Shown here: positions 49,454 to 59,468 of the stretch, piece by piece | Layout: each line of letters starts with the position of its first letter | Numbering within the stretch: position 1 is the stretch's first letter | NCBI RefSeq assembly: GCF_031551385.1 | Contig: NZ_JAVBNS010000005.1 | Coordinates: forward strand, 1 to 64,000 | Origin: Anaerosporobacter sp031551385 | GTDB lineage: Bacteria > Bacillota > Clostridia > Lachnospirales > Lachnospiraceae | DNA: 64,000 bases | Reading direction: 5' to 3' | Notes under the pieces: model-generated | What the model saw: the letters and a program-made list of their open reading frames with translations, nothing else | Database searches by the model: none | What the model was told of the DNA's origin: nothing | Program-made: the position numbers and the translations under genes

Positions 49454-52126
49454 ATGGCGACAAAACAAAAAGTATTAGAATTTGCGAATAAAGTTAGTGG
49501 AAAAAAAGTTGGTGCAAAAGGGTCAATTACGGTAGATGATGCGAGATATCGAATTCTTGAACCGGTAGTTACGGATGAGATGGCAGAAGTAGCATTGGTT
49601 ATGGAGTTTAGAAAACCACAAAATGCAGAACAGTTAGCACTTAAATGTAATAAATCATTAGAGAGAACAAAAGAGCTTTGCTGGGATCTAGCAATGGCGG
49701 GAGTATGTTTCATCAATGAAAGAGATGGTGTAGACGTATATTGGTATGATACTTGGGTTCCAGGTATCATGGAGATGATGGTAAACAACAAAGAAAATGT
49801 TGTGAAGTATCCACAGATAGCAGAAGCATTCGAAGCCTATGGACGTGAAAATGGACCAAGATCAGTAGGTAGTTTTCCGCCAGGAACAGGGCTTATGCGC
49901 GTTATTCCTATTGAGATGGCGATTGATGGAGAGACAAGAAAAGCATCCTATGAAGAAATCTCGAAGTACCTGAATGATAGTCATATGTTTTCGGTGTCGG
50001 ATTGTTCTTGTCGAACTTCTCGTAAGATTATGGGAGAAGGTTGTGGACATTTAGCAGAAGATATGTGTATTCAGCTTGACCATGCAGCAGAATACTATAT
50101 TAGAACAGGCAGAGGACGCCAGATTACAAGGGAAGAAGCCTTTGAGATTATTCGCAAAGCAGAAGAAAATGGTCTTATGCACCAGATACCAAACTTAGAT
50201 GGTTCTGGAAAAACACATGCGATTTGTAATTGTTGTGGTTGCTCTTGTCTTGCACTTCGAACGGCAGAGATGTTTAAAAATGTTGATATGTCACGTTCCA
50301 ACTATCAAGCAAAGGTAGATTCTGAGAAATGTGTTGCTTGTGGCGAATGTGTAGAGAATTGTCCAACAAATGCAGCGCAGTTAGGTCAAAAATTATGTAC
50401 GAAAAATCCGCTTCCTGAGAAGAAAGTAGAGACTCCAAGAGATACCGAATGGGGACCAGAAAAATGGAATGCAGATTACCGCATTAATCGAAAGAATGTT
50501 GTAGATACTGGAACGAGCCCATGTAAGACAGAATGCCCAGCGCATATAGCAATCCAAGGTTATATAAAGTTAGCATCGCAAGGAAGATATCGAGAAGCAC
50601 TTGAGTTAATCAAACATGAGAATCCATTTCCGGCAGTGTGCGGCCGTATCTGTCCAAGAAAATGTGAATCAGCATGTACACGTGGCGATATTGATGATGC
50701 GATTGCAATTGATGAAATCAAGAAGTTTATTGCGGATCAGGAATTAAAATCAGAAAACAGATTTGTACCAAGACAAAAACATGAATATGGCAAGAAGATT
50801 GCAGTAGTAGGTGGTGGGCCAGCAGGACTTTCTTGCGCATTCTTCTTAGCGATTGATGGTTATGCTGTAACTGTTTTTGAAAAGCAAGAAGTTCTTGGTG
50901 GAATGCTTACATTAGGAATTCCGAACTTCCGACTAGAAAAAGATGTTGTTAATGCGGAAATTGAAACGCTTCGAGAACTTGGTGTAACATTTAAAACTGG
51001 TGTGGAAGTTGGTAAGGATATCACAATAAAGGAATTAAGAGAGCAAGGATACAAGGCATTCTATTTGGCGATTGGAGCACAAGGTGGAAGAGGGCTTGGT
51101 ATTGAAGGCGAAGATGCGAGTGGTGTAATTGCTGGTGTTGATTTCGTGCGTAATGTAAATCTTGGTAAAGCAGAAGTATTACATGGTAAAGTTGTTGTAA
51201 TTGGTGGTGGTAATGTAGCGATTGACGTAGCTCGTAACGCAACAAGAGTTGGTGCTGAGACAGTAGGTTTATATTGCCTTGAAAATCGTACAGAAATGCC
51301 TGCATTAGAGGAAGAGTGTCTTGAAGCAGAAGAAGAAGGAATTGTTATCAATAATAGCTGGGGACCAAAACGTATTCTTACTGAAAATGGCAAAGTGGTA
51401 GGTGTTGAATTCAAACGTTGCAAGTCTGTTTTTGACAACGATCACAGATTCAGTCCAATGTATGATGAAAATGAAACGATAATCGTAGATGCAGATTATG
51501 TATTACTATCTGTTGGCCAATCGATTGAATGGGGAGAACTTGTTGCAGGAACAAATGTTAAGCTAAATCCAAACAAGACAATTCAAGCAGATCCATTTAC
51601 ATATCAAACAGCAGAACCGGATATCTTCGCTGGTGGAGACTCCTTTACAGGGCCAAGATTTGCAATTGATGCAATCGCAGCAGGAAAGCAAGGAGCAATC
51701 TCGATTCATCGTTTTGTTCAACCAGGACAAAGTTTGGTGTTTGGAAGAGATAGACGTGCATATCAATCACTTGATAAAGGTAATATCGATTTTGGTGGAT
51801 ATGACCGTATGCCAAGACAAAAGGCAGAGCATGACCATTCAAAAGAAAAAGATGTTTTTGCAGATGTTCGAGCTACATTTACAGAAGAGCAGATGAAGAA
51901 AGAGACAGAGCGTTGCCTTGGTTGTGGAGCGACGGTAATAGATGAATTCATGTGTGTTGGTTGTGGCCAATGTACAACAAAATGTAAATTCGACGCAATC
52001 AAATTAGTTCGAGCATATGACAAAGAAGGCGTTAGTTACGAAGATTTGAAACCAGTAGTTGTTAAAACTGTAATAAAGAGAAAAGCCAAAATTGCAGTGA
52101 AGAAGATAAAGGACAAGTTCAATTAA
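49454..52126 (+). CDS. large iron-sulfur FAD/NAD(P)-dependent oxidoreductase, GltD-like
   Basis: 890 residues. Order: a helical N-terminal part (1-160); a Cys-rich segment (DCSCRTSRK, CGHLAEDMC, ICNCCGCSC; about 175-275); a ferredoxin-like CVACGECVENCPTNA (about 294-308); the GltD-type cluster domain CKTECPAHIAIQGYI...CGRICPRKCESAC (about 355-420); FAD site VVGGGPAGLSCA (about 450); NAD(P) site VVIGGGNVAIDVAR (about 580); the second FAD motif DIFAGGDSFTGP (about 720); and C-terminal CLGCGATVIDEFMCVGCGQCTTKCKFDAI (CLGCGATV, CVGCGQCTTKC). It is an electron-transfer flavoprotein, perhaps NADPH:ferredoxin-like. Its place between hypB and hypA ties it to nickel-enzyme maturation or use. ATG 49454 has AGGAG 9 bases upstream. 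The substrate is unknown. Confidence 0.8.
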   Translation: MATKQKVLEFANKVSGKKVGAKGSITVDDARYRILEPVVTDEMAEVALVMEFRKPQNAEQLALKCNKSLERTKELCWDLAMAGVCFINERDGVDVYWYDTWVPGIMEMMVNNKENVVKYPQIAEAFEAYGRENGPRSVGSFPPGTGLMRVIPIEMAIDGETRKASYEEISKYLNDSHMFSVSDCSCRTSRKIMGEGCGHLAEDMCIQLDHAAEYYIRTGRGRQITREEAFEIIRKAEENGLMHQIPNLDGSGKTHAICNCCGCSCLALRTAEMFKNVDMSRSNYQAKVDSEKCVACGECVENCPTNAAQLGQKLCTKNPLPEKKVETPRDTEWGPEKWNADYRINRKNVVDTGTSPCKTECPAHIAIQGYIKLASQGRYREALELIKHENPFPAVCGRICPRKCESACTRGDIDDAIAIDEIKKFIADQELKSENRFVPRQKHEYGKKIAVVGGGPAGLSCAFFLAIDGYAVTVFEKQEVLGGMLTLGIPNFRLEKDVVNAEIETLRELGVTFKTGVEVGKDITIKELREQGYKAFYLAIGAQGGRGLGIEGEDASGVIAGVDFVRNVNLGKAEVLHGKVVVIGGGNVAIDVARNATRVGAETVGLYCLENRTEMPALEEECLEAEEEGIVINNSWGPKRILTENGKVVGVEFKRCKSVFDNDHRFSPMYDENETIIVDADYVLLSVGQSIEWGELVAGTNVKLNPNKTIQADPFTYQTAEPDIFAGGDSFTGPRFAIDAIAAGKQGAISIHRFVQPGQSLVFGRDRRAYQSLDKGNIDFGGYDRMPRQKAEHDHSKEKDVFADVRATFTEEQMKKETERCLGCGATVIDEFMCVGCGQCTTKCKFDAIKLVRAYDKEGVSYEDLKPVVVKTVIKRKAKIAVKKIKDKFN

Positions 52127-52146
52127 TTGGGAAGCGGGAATGTGGA

Positions 52147-52491
52147 ATGCATGAATTGGGTGTATTGTTAGAAGTTGTTAAGCAAGTAGAAAAAATAGCC
52201 ATAGAGAATGAAGTGGAGCGTATTGAAACACTAGTGCTTCAAGTCGGAGAACTTTGCTCTATGGTGCCCAAATATCTAACAAAGCTCTATCCTGCGGCAG
52301 TAGAGGGAACACTCTTGCATGGCTCTGAACTACAGATTGAAATCATTCCTGGAAATGGCAGGTGCAGGCAATGCGGTCAGATTTTTAATTTGATTGACAA
52401 TAAAGGTGTCTGTCCGGAATGCAAGACAAAGGAATTTGAGATGCTAAGTGGGAAAGAGTTCTTTATTAAAGAAATCGTCACATATGAGTAA
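52147..52491 (+). CDS. hypA: hydrogenase nickel metallochaperone HypA
   Basis: 114 residues, the usual size. It starts MHELGVLLEVV with the nickel-binding His2. The zinc site is CRQCG...CPEC (about 78-96), followed by FEMLSGKEFFIKEI, the family C-terminus. It passes nickel to hydrogenase together with HypB. The genes hypC-F and the hydrogenase subunits are absent from this window. It begins 20 bases after the oxidoreductase and ends the cluster at a strong terminator. Confidence 0.93.
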   Translation: MHELGVLLEVVKQVEKIAIENEVERIETLVLQVGELCSMVPKYLTKLYPAAVEGTLLHGSELQIEIIPGNGRCRQCGQIFNLIDNKGVCPECKTKEFEMLSGKEFFIKEIVTYE

Positions 52492-52521
52492 GTTGAAAAC
52501 AAAATGATAGAATAGTAAGAG

Positions 52522-52563
52522 AAAGCTAGAGATGCAGAGGTTATGTTGTATCTCTAGCTTTTG
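52522..52563 (+). terminator. terminator of the hyp cluster
   Basis: AAAGCTAGAGAT (52522-52533) pairs perfectly with ATCTCTAGCTTT (52550-52561). A relative with the shared 12 bases GCTAGAGATGCA occurs at 54153-54192, on the far side of the next pseudogene. Confidence 0.85.
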
Positions 52564-52709
52564 GGTTAGAGTTTATCTTATTTATAGCTTGCTTGTAAAG
52601 GATTTAATAAACTAGCAGAAGAATCGGTATATGTTTCGAGGAAAAATACGTAGTCATATTCTAGGAAGAAGAAAAACGAGCACGCGAATGAAAAAACAGA
52701 TATATAAAG

Positions 52710-54083
52710 ATGAATGTGGTGTGGTATAATGGGGATATCTATCTTGGAGTTGAAGATGATGGAACTGCTGTCGGAGTATCGGAAAAAGCCGCATCTGAAA
52801 TGATTAAAAACTTTATAAAAATTATAAGTAATCCGAATATGTTTCAACCAATAGCTTATTTGGAGCCGAAGATGATAAAATATGAGGGTAAAACAATTAT
52901 TCATATTCATGTACCACCAAGCTCGGAGGTTCATAGTTTTAAGAAAATTATTTATGACAGAGTAGATGATGCGGATGTAAAGGTTACTGCAACTAGCCAG
53001 ATTGCAGCTATGTATATAAGAAAGCAGAATATCTTTACAGAGAAGAAGATATATCCATACTTAAAATATGAAGATTTGAGACTGGATTTATTGGCAAGGG
53101 TTAAGCAGATGGCAGTTAATCATGCGGGTGGTAAGCATCCATGGAAGAACATGAGTGATGAGGAAGTATTAAAAAGTGCTGGATTATATGGAAAAGATGC
53201 GAGTACTGGTCAACAGGGCTATAATTTGGCGGCAGCAATGCTGTTAGGAAAAGATGATATAATTTTGTCGATTGCTTCGGGATATAGGACGGATGCATTA
53301 TTGCGAAAGGTGAATATTGATAGATATGATGACAGATTAATCGTTCAGACGAATTTGATTGAGAGTTATGATCAACTAATGGGATTTGCTGAAAAGCATT
53401 TGTGGGATAAGTTTTTCCTTGAGGATGACAAGAGAGTCAGTATAAGAAATATTATTGCACGTGAAATGCTTGTGAATACGCTGATTCACAGGGAGATGAC
53501 GAGTTCTTATATTGCGAAATTTGTGATTGAAAAGGATAGAATGTTTGTAGAAAACGCAAATAGGGCAGTTCGTGAAGGTATAATGACACCAGATGATTTT
53601 GAGCCAAATCCGAAGAATCCAATTATTGCATCGTTTTTTAGAAATATTGGCTTGTCGGATCAATTAGGATCTGGAGTAAGAAATTTGTTTAAATATGGGA
53701 AATTGTATTCGGGATTAGAACCAGAAATGATTGAAGGCGATGTGTTTAAAATCATTGTTCCTTTGAATGATGAATATTCGTTTGATTTTAATAAAAAAAA
53801 TAAAATCGGCGATAAAAAATCAGCGATAAAAATCAGCGATAAAAAATCAGCGATAAAAATCAGCGATAAAAAGACTTCCGCAATAACAAAAGCTAATTAT
53901 GAAAAAATATTAGATTACATGGAGAAGGATAAAGAGTACAAGACTGCTGAGATTGCTGAGGCTATTGGTTTAAAACCACCACAAACTAGAAGAATTTAAA
54001 ATGAGTTGGTTGATAAAAAGAAAATTCAGTTATTAGGGACTAACAAAACCAGAAGATATAAATTAAATAAAACTAAAATGTAA
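52710..54083 (+). pseudogene. AlbA_2/divergent-AAA-type ATP-binding protein, truncated at both ends
   Basis: The intact ORF (52710-53999, 429 residues) starts abruptly inside the first domain at YNGDIYLGVEDDGTAVGV; the usual opening helix and strand of the AlbA_2 domain are absent and I find no clean continuation upstream. The ATP-binding part is visible (NIIAREMLVNTLIHREM, FVENANR, GLSDQLGSGVRNLFKYG; about 245-345). The C-terminal winged helix is cut by TAA at 53997-53999 (RRI-stop), yet the frame goes on as NELVDKKKIQLLGTNKTRRY to TAA at 54081-54083. Relatives read RRIL, so TTA became TAA. These proteins are putative transcriptional regulators or nucleic-acid-linked ATPases. The gene has no clear ribosome site of its own. 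Confidence 0.7.
53821..53874 (+). repeat. two 27-base tandem repeats
   Basis: The unit encodes SDKKSAIKI-like sequence and is itself two near-copies of ATCAGCGATAAAA. Two full units plus a partial one just upstream (about 53805-53820) lie in the linker before the winged helix of the pseudogene. It probably arose by slippage. Confidence 0.8.
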
Positions 54084-54152
54084 TATTGCTTTAGAAATAG
54101 ATAAGAGAAAAAAGAGTCTGCAAAGAATGAATTTGGCAGTAACGATAAAATG

Positions 54153-54192
54153 GCTAGAGATGCAAATTTTGTGATGTATCCCTAGCTTTTTT
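54153..54192 (+). terminator. terminator after the ATP-binding pseudogene
   Basis: GCTAGAGATGCA (54153-54164) pairs with TGTATCCCTAGC (54175-54186) at 11 of 12 positions and is followed by T6. It resembles the hairpin at 52522-52563. Confidence 0.75.
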
Positions 54193-54242
54193 GGCGATAC
54201 TAAGATAAGTGATGAAGATTTCTTTGTTAATATAAACGCTTT

Positions 54243-54296
54243 ATGTGAAGAGTTATGTTGCTGTTGCTGTGAACGTTATGTGTGAACAGTAACATG
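54243..54296 (+). repeat. intergenic repeat, copy 1
   Basis: It shares ATGTGAAG, TTAT and a 31-32 base core (54264-54295) with 59473-59520 downstream of uvrA. The core ends form an inverted repeat (TGTT..AACA type: CTGTT/AACAG). The two copies flank the uvrB-uvrA pair. Otherwise 54193-54510 shows only the uvrB promoter and an ordinary leader. Confidence 0.6.
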
Positions 54297-54332
54297 TTGC
54301 TATAATAACACAGAACAAACATTCGAAATTTG

Positions 54333-54361
54333 TTGCTTTTGGAAAATGCATGTGATATAAT
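54333..54361 (+). promoter_or_regulatory. promoter of uvrB
   Basis: TTGCTT (54333-54338), a 17-base spacer and TATAAT (54356-54361) within an extended TGATATAAT. It leaves a leader of about 140 bases. I see no obvious LexA-type palindrome on it. Confidence 0.65.
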
Positions 54362-54510
54362 TGGTAGAAAAGTTGGATGATAAAATTCCAAGATGATAAG
54401 GAAGCAATTTACTCAAAATGCCACTTGAGACAAGCTTGAATTAGACTTATTATCCTAAGTGAACGGTTATAAAACAATTGTGAAATAGTCACAGAAGAAA
54501 GGATATGACG

Positions 54511-56496
54511 ATGGATCATTTTAAATTAGTATCGGAATTTGCTCCTACAGGAGATCAGCCAGAAGCGATACGTGATTTGGTTAAAGGATTTGAAGAAGGT
54601 AATCAGTTTCAGACGTTGCTAGGAGTTACAGGTTCGGGTAAAACATTTACAATGGCGAATGTAATACAAGCATTGAATAGACCAACGCTTATCATGGCGC
54701 ATAATAAAACGTTAGCAGCGCAGTTGTATGGGGAATTCAAAGAGTTCTTTCCGGAGAATGCAGTTGAGTATTTTGTATCCTACTATGATTATTATCAGCC
54801 AGAGGCATATGTTCCATCGACAGACAGCTTTATAGAGAAGGATTCGGCAGTTAATGATGAGATAGATAAACTGCGACATTCTGCTACGGCAGCACTGACA
54901 GAACGAAGAGATGTTATTGTTATTGCCAGTGTATCGTGTATCTATGGATTGGGTGCGCCGATTGACTATCAGAATATGACGTTGTCCTTGCGTCCGGGAA
55001 TGATAAAAGACCGTGATGATATTCTTAGAAAGCTGATTGATATTCAATATACAAGAAATGATATGGATTTCAAACGTGGTAGTTTCCGTGTTCGAGGAGA
55101 TGTTGTAGAAATCTTTCCGGTTACAGCTACAGATACTGCAGTACGTGTAGAATTTTTTGGCGATGAGATCGATAGAATTACAGAGATTGATGTATTGACT
55201 GGTGAAGTGAAATCTACACTGGAACATGCAGTTATGTTTCCTGCATCACATTATGTTGTTTCACCAGAAAAGCTAAATGAAGCAGTTAAAAGGATTGAGG
55301 ATGAATTAGAGGAACGAGTGTTGTTTTTCAAAAAGGAAGGAAAACTTCTTGAGGCACAGAGAATTGCAGAGCGTACAAACTTTGATATTGAGATGCTTCG
55401 TGAAACAGGATTTTGTTCTGGTATTGAGAATTATTCTGGGCCGATGTCTGGGCTGAAATCAGGGAGTACACCTTCTACGTTGATGGATTATTTTCCGGAG
55501 GATTTCTTAATTATTGCAGATGAATCACATATTACAATACCACAAGTACGTGGAATGTATTCGGGCGATAGAGCACGTAAAGAAACACTTGTTAATTACG
55601 GTTTCCGTTTGCCATCAGCACTCGATAACCGACCATTGAATTTTGAAGAATTTGAAAGTAAGATTAATCAGATGATGTTTGTATCCGCGACTCCGAATGT
55701 CTATGAAAGAGAACATGAATTACTCCGAACAGAACAGATTATTCGTCCGACAGGTCTATTAGACCCTATTATTGAGGTTAAGCCAGTTGAAGGTCAAATT
55801 GATGACTTGATAGGTGAGGTTAATAAGGAAATTGCTAAGAAAAACAAAATTCTTGTTACAACGTTAACAAAACGAATGGCAGAAGATTTAACAGATTATA
55901 TGCGAGAAGTTGGCATTCGGGTGAAGTACCTTCATTCTGATATTGATACATTGGAACGTTCAGAGATTATTCGAGATATGCGACTAGATGTATTTGACGT
56001 TTTAATTGGAATCAACTTATTGCGTGAGGGACTTGATATCCCTGAAATTACATTAGTAGCGATACTAGATGCAGATAAGGAAGGTTTCCTTCGTTCCGAA
56101 ACATCATTGATTCAGACGGTTGGTCGTGCAGCACGTAATTCGGATGGACATGTAATCATGTATGCGGATAAGATGACAGATTCTATGACGAAAGCCATAA
56201 CGGAGACCAATCGTCGTCGAGAGATTCAGCAAAAGTACAATGAGGAACATGGTATTACTCCAACAACGATTAATAAGAAAGTGCGAGAATTAATTAGTAT
56301 TTCGAAGAGAGTTGACAAAGAGATGTATGATATGGATAAAGATTATGAATCTATGTCGAAGAAAGAGTTAGAAGCAGTACTTAAGAAGATTACGAAAGAG
56401 ATGCATAAAGCGGCAGCAGAGCTTAACTTTGAGATGGCGGCGCAGTTAAGGGATAAACTTCTTGAATTGAAGAAGCATTTGAACGAGATAGGCTAG
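54511..56496 (+). CDS. uvrB: excinuclease ABC subunit B
   Basis: 661 residues. The damage-verifying helicase-like subunit of nucleotide excision repair. FKLVSEFAPTGDQPEAI at the N-terminus, Walker A LLGVTGSGKTFTMAN (about 37-51), the beta-hairpin region YYDYYQPEAYVP (about 90-101), DESH Walker B (about 337), QTVGRAARN (motif VI, about 537), and the C-terminal UVR domain with LNFEMAAQLRDKLLELK (about 638-654). ATG 54511 is 7 bases after GAAAGGA; ATG 54505 is too close to it. uvrA follows after about 100 bases. Confidence 0.97.
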   Translation: MDHFKLVSEFAPTGDQPEAIRDLVKGFEEGNQFQTLLGVTGSGKTFTMANVIQALNRPTLIMAHNKTLAAQLYGEFKEFFPENAVEYFVSYYDYYQPEAYVPSTDSFIEKDSAVNDEIDKLRHSATAALTERRDVIVIASVSCIYGLGAPIDYQNMTLSLRPGMIKDRDDILRKLIDIQYTRNDMDFKRGSFRVRGDVVEIFPVTATDTAVRVEFFGDEIDRITEIDVLTGEVKSTLEHAVMFPASHYVVSPEKLNEAVKRIEDELEERVLFFKKEGKLLEAQRIAERTNFDIEMLRETGFCSGIENYSGPMSGLKSGSTPSTLMDYFPEDFLIIADESHITIPQVRGMYSGDRARKETLVNYGFRLPSALDNRPLNFEEFESKINQMMFVSATPNVYEREHELLRTEQIIRPTGLLDPIIEVKPVEGQIDDLIGEVNKEIAKKNKILVTTLTKRMAEDLTDYMREVGIRVKYLHSDIDTLERSEIIRDMRLDVFDVLIGINLLREGLDIPEITLVAILDADKEGFLRSETSLIQTVGRAARNSDGHVIMYADKMTDSMTKAITETNRRREIQQKYNEEHGITPTTINKKVRELISISKRVDKEMYDMDKDYESMSKKELEAVLKKITKEMHKAAAELNFEMAAQLRDKLLELKKHLNEIG

Positions 56497-56602
56497 CAAT
56501 GCTGGAGGAGTGTAGTGTGAAAAATGTGATTCTTTACACACGAATATACGCATGCACTCCAAGCGCGTGTTTGCAAGCTATTAGAAAGGCATGGTTATTA
56601 AC

Positions 56603-59455
56603 ATGATAAAAGAAGAAAGAGACAATAAAAAGTATATAAAGATACGTGGAGCAAAAGAGCATAATTTAAAAGATATTAGCTTGAATATACCAAGAGATGA
56701 ATTTGTTGTACTAACTGGACTCAGTGGTTCGGGAAAGTCTTCACTTGCTTTTGATACCATCTATGCAGAAGGACAAAGAAGATATATGGAATCATTGTCC
56801 TCTTATGCAAGACAATTCCTTGGTCAAATGGAAAAGCCAAATGTAGAGAGCATTGAGGGGTTACCACCAGCAATATCAATTGATCAAAAATCGACAAATC
56901 GAAATCCTCGTTCTACAGTAGGAACAGTAACAGAGATTTATGATTACTACCGTCTTCTATATGCTCGTATCGGTATACCACATTGTCCAAAGTGTGGTAA
57001 GGAGATTAAAAAGCAGACAGTTGACCAAATGGTAGATGAAATCATGAAAATACCAGAGCGTACAAAGATACAACTACTTGCGCCAGTCGTGCGTGGTCGT
57101 AAGGGAGAACATGTTAAATTGTTTGAACAAGCGAAGAAGAGTGGTTATGTACGTGTAATGGTTGATGGTTCTTTGTATGAACTTAGTGAAGAAATCAAGA
57201 TAGATAAGAACAAAAAACATAATATAGAGATTATTGTAGACCGTCTTGTAGTGAAAGAGGGCATAGAAAAGCGTCTATCGGATTCGATAGAAAGTGTATT
57301 GAAGTTGGCAGAAGGTTTACTTATTGTTGATATTGTAGATGGAGAATCATTAAACTTTAGTCAAAACTTTGCTTGTTCAGATTGTGGTATTAGCATTGAA
57401 GAGATAGAGCCGAGAAACTTCTCGTTTAATAATCCGTTTGGTGCATGTCCAGAGTGTGTGGGTATTGGTATTAAGATGGAGTTTGATGAAGAATTAATGA
57501 TACCAGATAAGAAGTTAAGTCTTGCACAAGGGGCAATTGCTGTTATGGGTTGGCAATCAGCAACAGATGCAGGTTCGTTTACACATGCAATTTTACTGGC
57601 ATTATCCAAAGAATATAAGTTTAGTCTCGAAACACCATATGAAGAGTTACCTGAAGATATTAGGAATGTAATAATCTATGGAACAGATGGAAAAACAGTT
57701 AAAGTATATTATAAGGGGCAGCGTGGAGAAGGTGTATACGATGTTGCGTTTGAAGGCTTGGTTAAGAATGTAGAACGAAGATATCGTGAAACAGGTTCAG
57801 ATTCTTCAAAGCAGGAATATGAGACATTCATGAGAACGACACCTTGTAAATGTTGTGGTGGTAAAAGGCTAAAGAAGGAATCTCTTGCAGTTACTGTAGG
57901 AGATGAGAATATTGCAGACCTTACTGGAAAATCTATTAGAGATTTGTTTGATTTTATGAATGCATTGGAACTAACTTCTATGCAAATGAAGATTGGAAAG
58001 ATTATCTTAAAGGAGATTCATGCTCGTCTAGGTTTTTTAATTGATGTAGGCTTAGAGTATTTATCATTAGCGCGTGCAACAGGAACGCTGTCAGGTGGAG
58101 AATCACAACGTATTCGTCTTGCAACTCAGATTGGTTCAGGGCTAGTAGGTGTTGCCTATATCTTAGATGAACCAAGTATAGGGCTTCATCAAAGAGATAA
58201 TGATAAACTATTACGAACGCTATCTAACTTGAAGGACCTAGGTAATACATTAATTGTTGTTGAGCATGATGAGGATACTATGTTTGCGGCGGATCATGTA
58301 ATTGATATAGGTCCAGGAGCAGGTGAATATGGTGGTAGTTTAATTGCAGAAGGAACAGCCGAAGAAATTATGGCGAACCCAGATTCAATTACAGGTGCTT
58401 ACCTAAGTGGCAGAATTCAAATACCAGTACCAAAAGAGAGAAGAAAAGCCACAGATTATCTTAAGATAAGAGGTGCGAAAGAGAATAACTTAAAGAATGT
58501 ATCTGTAGATATTCCACTTGGCATCATGACTTGTGTGACGGGTGTATCGGGTTCTGGTAAGAGTTCGTTAGTTAATGAAATCTTATACAAACGTCTTGCG
58601 AGAGACCTTAACCGTGCAAGATGCATACCTGGCAAGCATACAGATATGACGGGAATTGAAAATCTTGATAAAGTTATTGATATAGACCAATCACCAATTG
58701 GACGTACTCCTCGTTCGAACCCGGCAACCTATACAGGTGTATTTGATCAAGTTAGAGATTTGTTTGCTACAACAGCTGATGCGAAAGCGAAAGGTTACAA
58801 GAAAGGGCGATTCAGTTTTAATGTAAAAGGTGGTCGTTGTGAAGCTTGTAGTGGAGATGGTATCTTAAAGATCGAGATGAATTTCTTGGCAGACGTCTAT
58901 GTACCTTGTGAAGTTTGTGGAGGAAAACGATATAACAGAGAGACACTTGAAGTTAAGTACAAAGGCAAGAACATCTATGATGTACTTGATATGACAGTGG
59001 GAGAAGCATTAAAATTCTTTGAAAATATGCCTGCTATTAAACGAAAGATAGAATCGCTAAATGATGTTGGTTTATCTTATGTAAAATTGGGACAACCATC
59101 AACAACGTTATCAGGTGGTGAAGCACAAAGAATTAAGCTTGCAACGGAACTTAGTAAGAGAAGTACAGGAAAGACCATCTATATTTTAGATGAACCTACG
59201 ACAGGTTTGCATTTTGCAGATGTTCATAAGTTGATTGATATCTTGAGAAGGCTTTCCGATGGTGGAAACACGGTTGTTGTTATTGAACATAATCTTGATG
59301 TAATAAAGACTGCTGACTATATTATTGACATTGGTCCGGAAGGTGGAGATAAAGGCGGTACTGTAGTAGCGACAGGAACTCCAGAAGAAGTAGCAAACAA
59401 TGAGCAATCTTATACAGGTATCTATATTAAAAAACAGTTAGAACGTTTTGCATAG
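56603..59455 (+). CDS. uvrA: excinuclease ABC subunit A
   Basis: 950 residues. The damage-recognition ATPase of nucleotide excision repair. KIRGAKEHNLKDI opening, Walker A LTGLSGSGKSSLAFDTIYAEGQRRYMESL (GLSGSGKSSLAFDT, then IYAEGQRRYMES), zinc sites CPKCGKEI, CSDCG...CPECVG and CEACSGDG...CEVCGG, two ABC signatures LSGGESQRIRLATQIG and LSGGEAQRIKLATELS, and two Walker B/DEPS or DEPT motifs. The start at 56603 matches the family; the in-frame ATG at 56591 lies only one base after GAAAGG. Its 32-base leader (56570-56601) is nearly identical to that of the DHHW gene at 33739-33770. Confidence 0.97.
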   Translation: MIKEERDNKKYIKIRGAKEHNLKDISLNIPRDEFVVLTGLSGSGKSSLAFDTIYAEGQRRYMESLSSYARQFLGQMEKPNVESIEGLPPAISIDQKSTNRNPRSTVGTVTEIYDYYRLLYARIGIPHCPKCGKEIKKQTVDQMVDEIMKIPERTKIQLLAPVVRGRKGEHVKLFEQAKKSGYVRVMVDGSLYELSEEIKIDKNKKHNIEIIVDRLVVKEGIEKRLSDSIESVLKLAEGLLIVDIVDGESLNFSQNFACSDCGISIEEIEPRNFSFNNPFGACPECVGIGIKMEFDEELMIPDKKLSLAQGAIAVMGWQSATDAGSFTHAILLALSKEYKFSLETPYEELPEDIRNVIIYGTDGKTVKVYYKGQRGEGVYDVAFEGLVKNVERRYRETGSDSSKQEYETFMRTTPCKCCGGKRLKKESLAVTVGDENIADLTGKSIRDLFDFMNALELTSMQMKIGKIILKEIHARLGFLIDVGLEYLSLARATGTLSGGESQRIRLATQIGSGLVGVAYILDEPSIGLHQRDNDKLLRTLSNLKDLGNTLIVVEHDEDTMFAADHVIDIGPGAGEYGGSLIAEGTAEEIMANPDSITGAYLSGRIQIPVPKERRKATDYLKIRGAKENNLKNVSVDIPLGIMTCVTGVSGSGKSSLVNEILYKRLARDLNRARCIPGKHTDMTGIENLDKVIDIDQSPIGRTPRSNPATYTGVFDQVRDLFATTADAKAKGYKKGRFSFNVKGGRCEACSGDGILKIEMNFLADVYVPCEVCGGKRYNRETLEVKYKGKNIYDVLDMTVGEALKFFENMPAIKRKIESLNDVGLSYVKLGQPSTTLSGGEAQRIKLATELSKRSTGKTIYILDEPTTGLHFADVHKLIDILRRLSDGGNTVVVIEHNLDVIKTADYIIDIGPEGGDKGGTVVATGTPEEVANNEQSYTGIYIKKQLERFA

Positions 59456-59468
59456 AAATAAAGCAGAG

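Noticed and set aside
48768..52491. A complete hydrogenase operon
   Set aside because: Only hypB and hypA are present. No [NiFe] large- or small-subunit motifs and no hypC-F were found anywhere in the window.
53821..53874. Tandem repeats considered as a CRISPR remnant
   Set aside because: The units are contiguous without spacers, in frame and inside a coding linker.
54712..55227. 171-codon minus-strand ORF inside uvrB
   Set aside because: It is a shadow of a strongly conserved gene, with odd Ile/Cys-rich composition and no start signals.
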